Below, piece after piece: positions 45,811 to 57,462 of a stretch of 64,000 nt of DNA (the stretch's first letter is position 1; the number at the start of each line of letters is the position of its first letter). The notes under the pieces were generated by a model. That model was given only the letters and a program-made list of their open reading frames with translations. It had not been told where the DNA came from and did no database searches. This DNA comes from Zerene cesonia (lineage: Eukaryota; Arthropoda; Insecta; Lepidoptera; Pieridae): the NCBI RefSeq assembly GCF_012273895.1, contig NC_052107.1:5518001-5582000 (forward strand). Reading direction: 5' to 3'. A program made the position numbers and the translations under genes.

Positions 45811-47071
45811 CTACAGCAGAAGCAAAAGTATAGCATAATATATGAATATGTTTTTCGTCTAAGCACTTTTTCAGTTATTAAATCTGTTACTAAAAAATTA
45901 AATCCCATTTGATTTAATGAATAATCACTTATCCCACCTTATATCATCTCTAATATTATAATTTTTCTATATCTGTAGTGAAAATGTAAAATAGTAGCTT
46001 GTTGGGATATGCTTCATAATCAAGTGTGTTGTAAGCGTTCTAAGTGTGAATTACGTAATGTTGTATTTGCATCGTAGTGAGGATCAAAGACGCAACAGCA
46101 CTGATATTTGACATAAACTAGGTCAAGGACGTAACAAATATATTGAGGGAGGTACCATTCCCTCGGAGAAGATCAACATTCGTCATTCTTAAATCTCATA
46201 CACGCTTTAATCGTTACAAGTAAATCCTGAAACGGCACTCATGTGTCATGACTTTAAACGACTTTAAGCCAAAAAATATTTAGTACTTAGAGTACATAGA
46301 TTTCCAAACGAATTGTACAGAGATCATTCAACCAAGCATGAATATTTTAATAGCACATTTATGAATTTAATACAGCCTTTTAAGTGTCGTTTTTGCAATA
46401 TAATTTATTTGCTGTGGTGAGTACGTCATACAAAATACCATCCGAAACCCGGTGACCATACCATTGAAAGCGTCATAAAAATGCAAATAAAGCGTCACAC
46501 TTACTCACGTATAATGACTACAATCGCGTGAACCGTTCGCATTTACTTTAAATATGGTTAACTAGATTTAACTGTTATGTCCACGTTACACAAAATTCGA
46601 CTCCAGTCCTGTGTTCGGATGGGTAAAAAGCGTTTTTAAAGTAAGTTTTTTTTATTGACGCACCAACGCATCGCAATAGATAAATATGCTCGTGTTTAAA
46701 AAATCCTCAATTAAATATATAGGATACCCTTTTATGAAATACAGAACAAATATAAAACCACGATGATGGAACGCGACGTATGGGACATCCATGCCTATAT
46801 ATATTTATCAACTTCTGCCTGAAATAAGGAGTAGTACAAGTGTCCATGAGCAGTCACATGCAAATTCCTTTGTTTAGCGCTTTATTCAGACTAATATTTG
46901 TTTTGTATGTAATATTATATTTATATTAACTAGCTTATATAAATAAACAACAAATAGTATTACGTAGATAAAAACGTCTGAAATTATTATAATATATATA
47001 AAAATTTCTAAAATAAATAGTCACAACACAAGCTTCATACATTTATAAAATTTACCGCTTATAATACCAAT
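45811..47071. other. Unannotated AT-rich DNA, probably intron
   Basis: Upstream intron of the 45694 exon if that call is right. A minus-strand open piece before GTGAGT near 46511 lacks an acceptor. Nothing else was recognised. Confidence 0.4.
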
Positions 47072-47375
47072 AACTAGCGCTGTGACCCGCGGTTGAAACC
47101 GCGTAAGTCCGTATCCCGTAAGAATATTGGTATAAAAAGTGCCTATGTGTTATTTCAGTTGCCCAGCTATCTACGAAGCAAAATAGCAAAAAAAAAACAC
47201 GAATAAAACACGAATATGACATTTTCTAAAAAAAAATCCTAGCTAGATCGATTTATCGCCCCCGAAACCCCCTATATACCTATGAAAATCGTTGGAGCCG
47301 ATTCCGAGATTCCAATTATATATATATATATATATATATACATATACAAGAATTGCTCGTTTAAAGGTATAAGAT
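47072..47375 (+). repeat. Composite element, internally deleted copy of the 42992-43349 type
   Basis: Same head (CTGTGACCCGCGGTTGAAAC) and same tail, joined directly at AAAATAG without the ATTATTATTC segment. The tail has (TA)12 and ends CAAGAATTGCTCGTTTAAAG. Confidence 0.75.
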
Positions 47376-47571
47376 ATGTAGATAATTTAAATTAAAAATA
47401 TGGTGCATAGCATAGCCGACCTAATCTAAAGCCTACAGAAGCTAAATATATATCCAATCATGATTAAATTCCATTTATAATACAATACACAATACAAACG
47501 ACCATTATGTAACTAATATAATAAGCCAGGGACGACCCCAATTTATAATATATCGAACGATACGTGGCACA

Positions 47572-47688
47572 ATGGAGACTTATCTTTTGGACCCAGAGGC
47601 TCTTTTAACCCTGAATGATGACCGTCGATTTGTTAAGACCCTGTCTTGGGTCGTTACAGACTCTTTTCAGTTTTTATTCCCCTTATGA
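47572..47688 (+). CDS. Possible small ORF, 38 codons
   Basis: An ATG in good context (GGCACAATGG) opens a frame METYLLDPEALLTLNDD... ending FLFPL and TGA. Codon use and acidic/hydrophobic balance look protein-like and the DNA is GC-richer than its flanks. It could be a short peptide gene or a fragment of a repeat, since the following 150 bp are also GC-richer. No family was recognised. Confidence 0.22.
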   Translation: METYLLDPEALLTLNDDRRFVKTLSWVVTDSFQFLFPL

Positions 47689-49110
47689 TGTTTCATTTTA
47701 TGATTGTCGGCAATATTAGCCCGGTACGTGCCGCGCTGAAATATGTTTGATATGTCCGGGCAATCCCTTTTTACTGCCCGTTGATACAGCGTATTTGTTA
47801 CGAATAAAACATTTAAGTAGCTACTTATCCCTGCTCGTGTGGATGAAAAAAAGTTAACAAATTTCGTTTCATTTTAAGAACAGGTTTTTCTCATTCTCAT
47901 TTCCCATTTCAGTATACGTGCTATAGATTTTTATATAGTTTAGTCAGTGTTCAGTTTTTAGAAGTGAACCAACAATATTTTTATTAATAATTACTCATTC
48001 ATTACCTTTATTTGTTTCCAAGAATAGCAGTGTTTAATTAAATAATACTTCCTTAATATCTGCAAAGAACAACGAAGAACGTAAACATTGGCTCATTTAA
48101 ACCACTTATGAATAAATTTATTCCCATTTAGAGAGCTTATTCTGATCAAAGGCTAGTTGAGGTTGACGTGGTTTAGCGATAAGTTTGCTGAAGCATGGCG
48201 TGACGTCACGAAACTGTGGCTTTGCCAACAACTTTATTTTTCTAACAGCACTTAATAATATGTCGGACGACAGCCTTAGTTAAATGTTTTGTTTTGTTAT
48301 AAATTTGTATTTGTTGGTTAGTAGGTTCAAATATCACTTTTTGTAGAGCATATGAATTTTTTAGTCACGCCTTACACCTAAATTTAAGTACTACATTCGT
48401 GTCGCATAGAAAGAGGCCTTAAAAATTCAATTGCAATGTTTTGAAGATAACCCCTATGTTGGTTTTATAGTACATTTCTTTATATCGGTACAGTCGAGGG
48501 GTGACATGGCTTTAGGGCAGTAAACATCTGGTATATAGAAAAATTTACATACATCTCAACGTCAATAAAACAAATTGTTTCCATTCAATTTTTGTGTTAT
48601 TTTGTTCTCTTGCAAATAAATCTGGTTTATGATATTGTAATGGCATCATGGAATGAATACGCTGTTGTTTTTAAAGAAAATTGATATTTTATAAATAGGT
48701 TGATTGACCTCAGGCATATGTAGATTTAAAAAACAACTTATGTTACTCATTTTGGTACGGTGGTTAAAGAAATAAATAACTATTAGTCTATTGGTTTATC
48801 AATATTTATTAAAGAATAATTAACTTTGAAAAAAAGGAAAACCTACTCCATATGAATTACATACCTACATCCATTTATTCAACTTTCTTGTTTCATGTAA
48901 CTAAAAAGTTCTGTACTCAATTTAAAAATTATTGAATTCAAGATTCACACGCTCCCTCTTTCTTCGAAACATGTAAATGTATTCGTAGAAGTTATATTTC
49001 TGACCACGTCACGTGAGGAAATTGTTAAAGAAGATGAAGAAGCGAGTAGATATGGGGAACGATTCGAACATATAGTCAAAAATTTTATTTGTCTCATAAC
49101 CTAGGATAGG
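47689..49110. other. Unannotated DNA
   Basis: Nothing recognised. Confidence 0.4.
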
Positions 49111-49279
49111 TCCTACTTCTTACTAATATTATAAATGCGTAAGTTTGTGAGGATGAATGTATGTGTAGGTGTATGTTTGTTAATCTTTCAGGCAAAAACT
49201 ACTGAACCGATTGCAATGAAATTTGGTACGTAGATAGCTAGACAACTGGAATAACACATAAGCAACTTTTTATCCCAAT
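49111..49279 (-). repeat. ACTAGCTGCGCCC element, head missing
   Basis: Reverse orientation: TCCTACTTCTTACTAATATT, ATAAATGCGTAAGTTTGTGAGG, AAAACTACTGAACCGATTGC, then GCAACTTTTTATCCCAAT where it stops. This is a typical 5'-truncated retroelement copy. Confidence 0.75.
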
Positions 49280-49698
49280 CCCAAACAAAAACAAAAAACC
49301 AAAAGTTTCAGAAAGCAATAACTATCTAATCTCTAATTATCACATTCATTTCTGTACTTATAACTACAGTTTCCAAATAGCTAATACATATTGATAATAA
49401 TTTATCCGTGTTGTTTGTGATACTTAACAAATCATTGTTATAAATTCTTTTAACCTGTACAATAATAGCACACATGTTTCATAATTAATCTTCGATCAAC
49501 GAAGTTATTAATTGTATAGATATCGCTTACCTTACACATTACACTTTAAATTACACGTGTTTTTTGTGAATGTTGTGATCATATTTTATTGTTGAACATA
49601 TAAATTTTAATGTTTATGTATATGGAGAAAAATAGGTTTAGAATTGAACTGTGTATTGTGTGCAATTGTAAATGATGTATATACAATTTTTATTTTAG
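49280..49698. other. Unannotated DNA
   Basis: AT-rich, nothing recognised. The last bases form a pyrimidine-rich tract. Confidence 0.4.
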
Positions 49699-49847
49699 GT
49701 GAAAATATTTACGAGATTTCTTATGACATTATAATGGACATTAATGTTCTGGAACATAGAGCGTATTCGATCCACCGACCTCATCGCATTGCTTATGAAA
49801 AGTTATATCATATTAATTATCTTAAATATTGTCACCCAATTATCTGA
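49699..49847 (+). CDS. Candidate terminal exon, unknown protein
   Basis: The acceptor ATACAATTTTTATTTTAG is followed by 2 nt, 48 codons and a TGA. The translation begins ENIYEISYDIIMDINVLEHR and is rich in H, Y and I, ending CHPII. The frame is also open upstream to a TTG at 49644, so the acceptor is not required. No family was recognised and no partner exon was found. Confidence 0.2.
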
Positions 49848-51499
49848 CAAGTTCGTATAGAACCCTAATTTAAAAATGTATAACATAAACAGTAGCAATA
49901 TTAAATACTATATGATGTTTAGCAATCAAAGAGTAACGTATTTTACACAATACATTACTGTTTGAACGAACCAACATAACGGCGCAAAAACGGTAAAGAA
50001 AAAGCTAAATAGATATTTTATCACTTTTATGGCCACTTACTTTGAGCTCCCCGTGATTTATGGTGTCCTGGTAGCTGAATGATCTGATTCGAGCACATTT
50101 CATTAAAGTCGTATGTGTATTTTACAGCTACGCTTCATGTGATAATGAATTTCGGTGAAAGATATCACAATTCCACAGGTCATTATTAAATCTTATTTGG
50201 GCTTTATTTTACAAATTATTATATATATTATTGAATGCGTTACCGTATTGCAATGCCTGACATTTTGATAATTTAGTAAATTGTGGTCGAATGATAACCA
50301 AGTATATTATAGCATGTTTCGTAAAGCATTAGGTGGGATCATGCATCGAGGTCAGCTTTTCAGAGGCTAATTATGCTGGCACACGACTCTATTTGAATCT
50401 TCCGTGCTTATAACACCTCATAATGATGCTACTATAGCCCCAATTTACAAAAGAGGATTAGCCATGTTGAAGATATGGTTATGTTGGAGTTTGTTTGTTA
50501 GTGCTAGTACTAAGAATTATTTATGGACTTATAAATAGTTAGTAATTGTGTATCAATTAGCAACACAAATGTTGCTGTATCAATTTCGAAGACTGCTAGT
50601 GTTGCTACTATGTTATTGTATTCTGCTCGAATAAAGATATTTAAGGTTTTCTCTTAAAGAAACGTCTTGGCAATATGGGGCCTTGGCCATTTCACGTCTA
50701 TTTGACTGGTCAATTTAATAAACAATTGATTTCCAGGTTAAGCGACTGTTTATTAATAAAAAGTCACTACATCTGAAGATTAACTTCTACGGTATTATAT
50801 TGAAGTATAAACACCTCAAATTTTTTAAATATTTTACAAGATGTACAGCCGATTTCACTTACTGATTATGCCCCTGAAAGACTATTAAACACTTTTTGAC
50901 ATACATTTTCATATAAATATGTGCCGAATAATTTAAAAAGAATGTTCTAGAAGTTGTCAAACTGGTTATGAGTATCATATCATTTCGTTTGTATATAGAT
51001 CGATGTGGTTCCGAAAGCGACATCAAGTGAGGTTAAGGGTGTGTTTGACGAATGGCCGTGTCTACCGCTGATAAACAACCCTCGGCATTGATAATAGAAA
51101 TTACTGAAGTGATTAATTGATTAATGGCATTGCGGTTCAATCTGTTTTATTGGCTGCTTATGAATTGTAATTATTTACTGAATAAATACGTTTTAGAATG
51201 ATTGAATTAATTGTGACAGGAATAACAATTATTTATATTTGTATTTAGCTTGGAATCTGCGTAATTGGAATAATTTAATGGTTTACTATTAATGTATTAA
51301 TCATACGATCCATAGGATTCTTTTAACTATTACACCTTCAATACTATATAATGGAACTATTTAACAACAAATCACAATGTAAATTAACTGAATTGTAATC
51401 ATAAATTTACAGTGATTAATTTGTTTGACACATAGTTAATTTAAGTGTATTTAAATGTTGTGTGCAATATTATTTCCAAATAACACATACCTACTTAAT
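49848..51499. other. Unannotated DNA with weak exon-like pieces
   Basis: A minus-strand 34-nt piece at 50041-50074 (YQDTINHGELK) lies before a perfect GTAAGTGG donor, but its acceptor lacks pyrimidines. A 22-codon plus frame from an ATG near 51005 (MWFRKRHQ...) has a GTGAGG donor-like word. Neither stands alone. Confidence 0.35.
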
Positions 51500-51704
51500 A
51501 AGCCGACTTATATTGCAAATGTGAAAAATAACTGACTAATTTTCTCTTCACGTTTAAAGCACTGAACCGATTTGGATTAAATGACAGGTATAGAAGTAGC
51601 TTGAGACCCGAGAAAGGAGATAGGATAGTTTTTATCCCGGGACTGTCTGATGTCTATGACTTAAATTGCCTGGCGGACGAAGCCACGAGCGGATACCAGC
51701 TAGT
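51500..51704 (-). repeat. GAACCGATTTGGATT / TTTTTATCCCGG repeat copy
   Basis: Reverse orientation: CACTGAACCGATTTGGATTAA, GACCCGAGAAAGGAGATAGGATAG, TTTTTATCCCGGGACTG and GGCGGACGAAGCCACGAGCGG up to AGCTAGT. The phrase is common in lepidopteran genomes. No coding capacity. Confidence 0.65.
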
Positions 51705-53349
51705 GCTCTATATTCTAAAAATTTTTTATACAATTATAGACAAATACTCTTAAATTCGCTTTCCTAAATTGGAATACCAAAATGTTTTTTCTCGTGGTTG
51801 TAATCTGGGTTTATATAACCTACATAAACTGATTTAAGTTTGTTAGAAAAAATTATTTGCATTAGTATATGGATAGAAAAATTACTTTATCGTATAATTG
51901 ATATACCTACATATTACAACGGAGATTAACTATGGTATTCACCAAAAAGGATTTATATTCATGAATATTTCTTCTGTATACCTATGTTTGCTTAATTGAA
52001 TAATGGCTGATAAATAAAAAAAAATCCTCATATCCCATGTTATATTTACAATTGCAATCAAAGTAAGCAGTAATAATATTACCTTTTGCAGTAAAGTAAG
52101 GCTCTGGCCATCAATAATGCATGAGCTCAATTTCCACGAGAAAGTATAAAGACAAATATGGCGATGGGAAAGAAAACAGTTCTAAACGGAGGAACAGCCC
52201 TAAAAATTAAAATAAAAACTCCCCTCAGTGTCTTTATTATTTTTAAGATATTGTTACAATAAGATAAAGCTTTGAATTTTCTTTTCTATATTGAAACAGT
52301 AAAAAATCTATCATTAATAAAAGTTTGAGTTTCTGAGTGTTTTTTATTGTGATTTAAATCAATTCACGACGGTTGTTCAATTCAATTCAAATAAAATGGG
52401 CTACCCTTGATATCTGAAATCAATTGAATTGATTTATTGCTGCTGTGTTAGTGACCAATAGAAAAACTACGCACCCGTTTCATATTGCTTAACACAAATT
52501 TTGATGATTAATTAATATTAACACAGATGCTTTAGTTTCGCGGGCCAACATTTATTTTAAAAAAAGTTCCTCTTTCTAACTTTTATAAAAATTTAAGTTT
52601 TTTTTAAATGCATATGAGGAAAATATAATTTAAAATCAAGTATAATATCATTTGTAGGTTCCCTTCACCTTATATTCATTAGGATTTCAAATTTTGCAAT
52701 AGATTCCTCGCTGCCGCCTGTGTAATGTTCTCCAAAGATGCGACAGCACGCGTAGTGCATGTTTAATGTAAAATAGAATTGAATGAAACTATTGTTCAGG
52801 ATAAAACATAACACAAAAAGGAGCACAATGCTTCTTAGAACAGTCTCTTCGGTCAAATTGAATAAGTTTCCAATGCAATGTTGGGCACTCCGTCGAGGAT
52901 TTCGATACGATAGCGATTTAAATCTAATATGCAGGAGACATGTTGTTTAAAAGAGCTTTTTATCGTAATAGTTACGGGAATTTGAAGGGAATAATATCAA
53001 TAAAATATCCAAACATAACTAATTTAAATACATTATTACCATTTCAACTTGATTTCACGCTCTTTAAATATTTTTAGTAAGTACCCTTAAATGATTTTCA
53101 ACAATGCAACCATGACCATATTGCAGATATAGTTAGCTGCACATAATACCGAAATTTGTTTGTGTATGCCCTGGGTCAAGTACCAAAACTAATGCTCCAT
53201 GACCTTTCAACGCATACGTGCGTAATTAAGTGTATGAATTGTTCCATAATACTGTTATTTCGGTTTTGTATAACGAAAAACATAATAAAATAATTCCATT
53301 ATATTATAATCAACTTGCAATAAAGTAAAAACACATATTTTCAAAATAA
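51705..53349. other. Unannotated AT-rich DNA
   Basis: Short frames at 51939-52130 and 52665-52856 are of chance length. Nothing recognised. Confidence 0.45.
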
Positions 53350-53604
53350 ATGAATTCTAGCGTAATTAATATTTATCGTTCATGCGTAGATTATGATGCC
53401 ACAAACAACCAAAAACTGATAAAAGCTCTCCGGTCATTAGCTGAAGTGTTGGCTAACAGAATCAATTTTCACGTCCAGTATTGTAACAGTGTTAATTGCA
53501 AACAATGCCCTCGGGAATGCACTCAAAGTAAAATTGCATGTATAAGTTATGAGCAAACTTTACTGTACTATCATGGTTTGGGTAGCTTTACTAATAGAAA
53601 ATAA
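53350..53604 (+). CDS. Hypothetical ORF, 84 codons, cysteine-rich C-terminal half
   Basis: ATG frame (MNSSVINIYRSCVDYDATNN...) ending GLGSFTNRK and TAA. The middle is a likely amphipathic helix (about residues 21-38, KLIKALRSLAEVL). It is followed by a cysteine cluster with pattern C-x4-C-x2-C-x3-C-x7-C at about residues 48-67. That spacing could suggest a small metal-binding or disulphide unit, but I recognise no family. There is no signal peptide. Length is within chance range. Confidence 0.25.
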   Translation: MNSSVINIYRSCVDYDATNNQKLIKALRSLAEVLANRINFHVQYCNSVNCKQCPRECTQSKIACISYEQTLLYYHGLGSFTNRK

Positions 53605-54555
53605 TGCACAGACGACTTTGTACCTACAATGTAGAAGATAATTTATGACAAGCGTTGTTGAAATGTGTATTTAAATATCAGAAGTATGCAGAGAAGCAGA
53701 GGTAAACTATTTTATTATATTAATCATTTTTTTCTATTGTTTATAAAACATTTATTCTAGAATTACTTATCCAAACTCAAAGCCATGGTTCGTACCTTAA
53801 CCGAAGTTGAAAGCCTAATAAAAAGGCATGGTATTCATAATTATGGCTACTGTATATTGTTATAGGTAATAAAAGAATTTAACTTACTTTTCAATATTTA
53901 GAAATATTAAAATCAACAATATTTAGTTCAATATGGTAATGATCAAATGCACTTTCCAAATAATACAAAATTGGCAATAAAAAACGAATGTCTTTCGTAA
54001 GGAGGGAGACAAAAGCAGTGCATCAAATATAAATTCATAGATGCTTTGTTTCCAAGTTTTAAATAAATAGAAGTTCGATGCACTTCTTTCTCCGGCGTCA
54101 GGCCTGGGCGCGTCAAAACACGATGATATATAAACGAACCTCGTGGCTGCATGCCAGCCTTGTCGACTTATACTCGACACACACTGGCAACTAGATTCTT
54201 CTTGGGTGCTGAAATACCTGAATTAATAAGGAACATAAAAAATTACCATTTTCAAAACGTCGCATGCCTTAAGACTGTGTTAACTACTCAAGGAAATTAT
54301 TTATTATTTACAGAAAGTTAAGTTATTCTTAGAATATGATCTATAAGTATTTTCATGTACCTTTGACATCTTTAATCGGTCAGAGTTTTGTGAAAATTGC
54401 TTCATATCTTGCACAAAAAAAAATTAGAAGAGAAAGTTCTAGCAATAATAAAATACAATTTAAAGATACAACTTAACAGAGCATCTCAGGCTTATGATGT
54501 TTTTAATTTACGTCATTGACCTCAGGGACCTCATTGACGTCAAAACTCTTATGGG
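53605..54555. other. Unannotated DNA
   Basis: Two overlapping minus-strand frames at 53923-54180 occupy the same DNA in different phases, so neither is convincing. Nothing else was recognised. Confidence 0.4.
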
Positions 54556-54770
54556 GTGGAAGATGTCACTTGCCGTTATATTTTTTTATTTATGGACATA
54601 CCTTTAATTTTTAGTTTTATAGCATTGAAATGCTTTATAAATTAGAAATTTTTTCTATTCTTTCAAAATTTCTAATTTATGGACATACCTGTTTCCACGC
54701 GATGTTTTTGTATACCGATTGGAGCAATAGTGATGTCTCAACTGGTCTGAAACCCTAACCATTACTAACT
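54556..54770 (-). repeat. Degenerate tRNA-headed SINE split by an insertion
   Basis: GGAAGATGTCACTTGCCGT at 54558 onward and GGACATACCTGTTTCCACGC then GATGTTTTT match the middle of the complete copy at 38599-38928 (GGCAGATGTCACGTGTCGTC and GGACATGCCGGTTTCC). The two parts are separated by the insertion at 54604-54674. Head and tail are eroded. Confidence 0.6.
54604..54674. mobile_element. 71-bp hairpin-rich insertion with 16-bp flanking duplication
   Basis: ATTTATGGACATACCT occurs at 54588-54603 and again at 54675-54690. Collapsing one copy restores the SINE continuity. Spanning the insert and the first bases of the right copy is a perfect 16-bp inverted repeat (arms 54637-54652 and 54665-54680), plus a small AGCATT/AATGCT hairpin. 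It could be a tiny foldback element or a templated insertion made during break repair. Confidence 0.55.
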
Positions 54771-56095
54771 AACAGCTACCACTGTTTAACTGAAATATAG
54801 GAACATAAAAACTAATTTAAAGAAGCTTATTTTTTTAAAGCTTTATAGCTTTTAATTTAAAAGCTTATTTCGCTTTGATTTCAGTAGGCACGCACTTACT
54901 TTATTATCTTCATACAAGTTCTTGTATTTTGTATAAATTTCAATACTTTTGAAGCGTTATTTCATAGCAAATGTTCGTCCAATATCAATAAAAAGGAAAA
55001 GGACAGAACCAGTATAAATTTTAAATAGAGTAGCATAATTCAGTAGCCTTATCAATTGTACTATTCGTACCTATTATTAACCAGCCATGTCTAACCAAAT
55101 GGCTGGTGCATAATCCAGGGAACGGCCAATCCAGGGAATGATCGTTAAATCTGTTGCGTTTACTTGTATTCTCAAATGAAATAATGTAATTTGGTTCCTT
55201 AACCAAGACGTCGAACCATAACCTTCATGGTCCGACGTCTTCAAACTAACTGTTAGTTACTACCTACAAATTACTATAAATAATGATAACAACTTTATCG
55301 TACAAAAAATATCACACACACACACATACAGTAATTAATATACAGCAGTGGCCAATAGGCGGCCTCAACGCTAAGAAGAGATATCTTCTAGTCAATCTGA
55401 GAAACAAAAACGTTGATAATGGTGAAAAAGCAAAGAAAAGCATTATTATTAGTAAAGGTAATATATAGGTTAAGGTGAAGATTGAATAAAATAAAAGTAG
55501 TTTAATCCAAAGATAAGAAAAAAAAAGGAGCTAGATTTAATGGTCATGAAGAAAGTGCTGTTTGACAAAGCATTGCTTTATTCAAATTAAAAAGTTATTT
55601 TAGTAGTGTTTTTGTAGCAAAAAGTCTGTGTGTACTAAGCAATAGGTTCAAACATAAATCCCTTAGCGAAACGAGAGATGCGAGTGGAACAACATGGAAA
55701 CAGTTTTGGCGCGCCTCACCTTGTATCTCTTTGTAAAATATTTCATCAATAATGGCGGCGGCGTATCTTCTCTTTCGTAGTATAATATAGTAATGGATAA
55801 ATTTTCTACGACTTAAATATCAATATAACCGTTTTTGTAACAAATTGTTAGAAGGGTAAGCATTAGTTATTCATTAGTTATGTAATTTAAATTAGCTTTG
55901 ATAGATTTTTAAACATACAACAAATATAGCTGAAATTTTAATTATTGTTTCAATAAATTCCATTTTTTTTTCTAAACCAATTAATCTGTAATCTGTGTTA
56001 TATATTTCTAAAAACGAGTTTGAATCAAAACACTGATCACACATTATAAAGTTAAATAACATTTGCCATTACCAATCTAGGAACATTAATGTATC
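54771..56095. other. Unannotated DNA with a foldback
   Basis: Contains the hairpin at 55205-55241, a CCAGCCAT...ATGGCTGG hairpin near 55083 and a (CA)n near 55312. The rest is unrecognised. Confidence 0.4.
55205..55241. repeat. 15-bp hairpin, one mismatch
   Basis: Arms AAGACGTCGAACCAT (55205-55219) and ATGGTCCGACGTCTT (55227-55241) with a 7-nt loop AACCTTC. Each arm contains the palindrome GACGTC. No U-tract follows. Confidence 0.8.
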
Positions 56096-56262
56096 CTATC
56101 CTATCCTAATAATATTACTTTCATGCAAAAACTACTGAACCGATTGCAATGAAATTTTGTACGTAGACAGCTGACAACTGGAATAACATATAGGCAACTT
56201 TTTATTCCGATATTCCTACAGGATACGGACTTACCCAGGTGAAAACGAGCGGCGCGGCTAGT
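56096..56262 (-). repeat. ACTAGCTGCGCCC element, internally deleted
   Basis: Reverse orientation: TCCTATCCTAATAATATTAC, AAAACTACTGAACCGATTGC, GCAACTTTTTATTCCGAT, GGATACGGACTTACCCAGGTG and GGCGCGGCTAGT. The GCGAAAGTTTGTAAGG and (CA)n part is deleted. Confidence 0.75.
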
Positions 56263-56609
56263 TTATAATAAAACAATTAAATAAAATTTCACGCCGCAAA
56301 CACACTAAATATTATAGAGATTTATATAATAGTAATTCTGAGATTATTTATGTTACAGTTATGGTTTTGAGTAATTTTCTCCCATTCGTGTAATTACACC
56401 GTTAATAATAAAAAAATTGAATTGAACATTATCTTTATTATTATTTTCTGGCGAGAAACCAGTAAATATAAAATAAATGTCTATGTCATGGTGATTTTGT
56501 AAAGTTATTTGGCTTATAAATAAACAATTACGAACGTGTTTATAATACATTTTACTAGAAACTTTTTTGTATCACAACCCGTTAAAATACCATGAGAAAA
56601 ACAACTTAC
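56263..56609. other. Unannotated AT-rich DNA
   Basis: Nothing recognised. Confidence 0.4.
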
Positions 56610-56682
56610 CTACATCTTTTGTCACATTTAGCGTAAACGATATTTATAAATGGAAACCATAATGTTTCGTCGAGGTGAACAG
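56610..56682 (-). CDS. Candidate internal exon, unknown protein
   Basis: On the minus strand the acceptor GCTTAATTTGTAG (AG at 56683-56684) and the donor GTAG/GTAAGTTG bound 73 nt with exactly one open frame (2 nt, 23 codons, 2 nt). The other two frames contain stops. The translation VHLDETLWFPFINIVYAKC then DKRC looks like a real protein segment with two cysteines. Entry phase is 1 and exit phase is 2, so it cannot splice straight to the 45694-45810 exon (entry phase 1). An intermediate exon would be needed. No family was recognised. Confidence 0.38.
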
Positions 56683-57462
56683 CTACAAATTAAGCAGTAT
56701 TACTATTTTTAAGCAATTGTTAATATAATAGAGGACAAGCCTTCTCATATCCTTAACATTTCATTCCAGGATTGCCACTGTTACTCTGAATTGAATTGGG
56801 GAACACTACGATGTCGTAGAAAGTGTCGTAGCATCTGATGAACAAGGCAGGGTTTTATTAGCTTCACCTGTTTGTAACTTTGTTTGTAACCGACTACCTT
56901 AGACTTGATTTAATTTCTCATTTTAAACGAACATATTTAATTCAAACTACGTGTGTACACTTATCAAGAAGAGGTAACAATACAATAATTTCTGAAATTC
57001 ATTTTATTATTTTAATTGAGATCGGCAGGATTATATAAATTCTTTACGTACACCAAGAGACAAATTAGTTAATTCCACAATGTAAACGTTTCTTTAAGTA
57101 TATTGAAACTACATTTTTTTAATAATAAAAAACATCGTATGGACATGTTATACAGCACCATCTAGTGCCAGAGTACGCAAATATTTAACCTTTTACGGAA
57201 AAGCAAAGTCATCGTTTCTATTAAAACAATATATCATATGTACACTGATACGTAGATACTACAAAATATACAATACTTTTCAAGTATTCTAATTGACAGA
57301 ATCCAACCATTCTGGCAATAATCCCTTCACAACCGATTCGTCAAACAATTGCTCATTTAATCGCGTTAATTCTGCATACGACGTTATATTTATACCTAGT
57401 CTTGCCATAAATATTGTAATAAAGAAAAAAGAAAATTGTTAACTGCAAATAACATTTATTAC
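56683..57462. other. Unannotated DNA up to the third gap
   Basis: A CACCATCTAGTGCCAGAG phrase near 57152 resembles motifs near the ends of some lepidopteran retroelements. Nothing firmer was seen. Confidence 0.4.
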
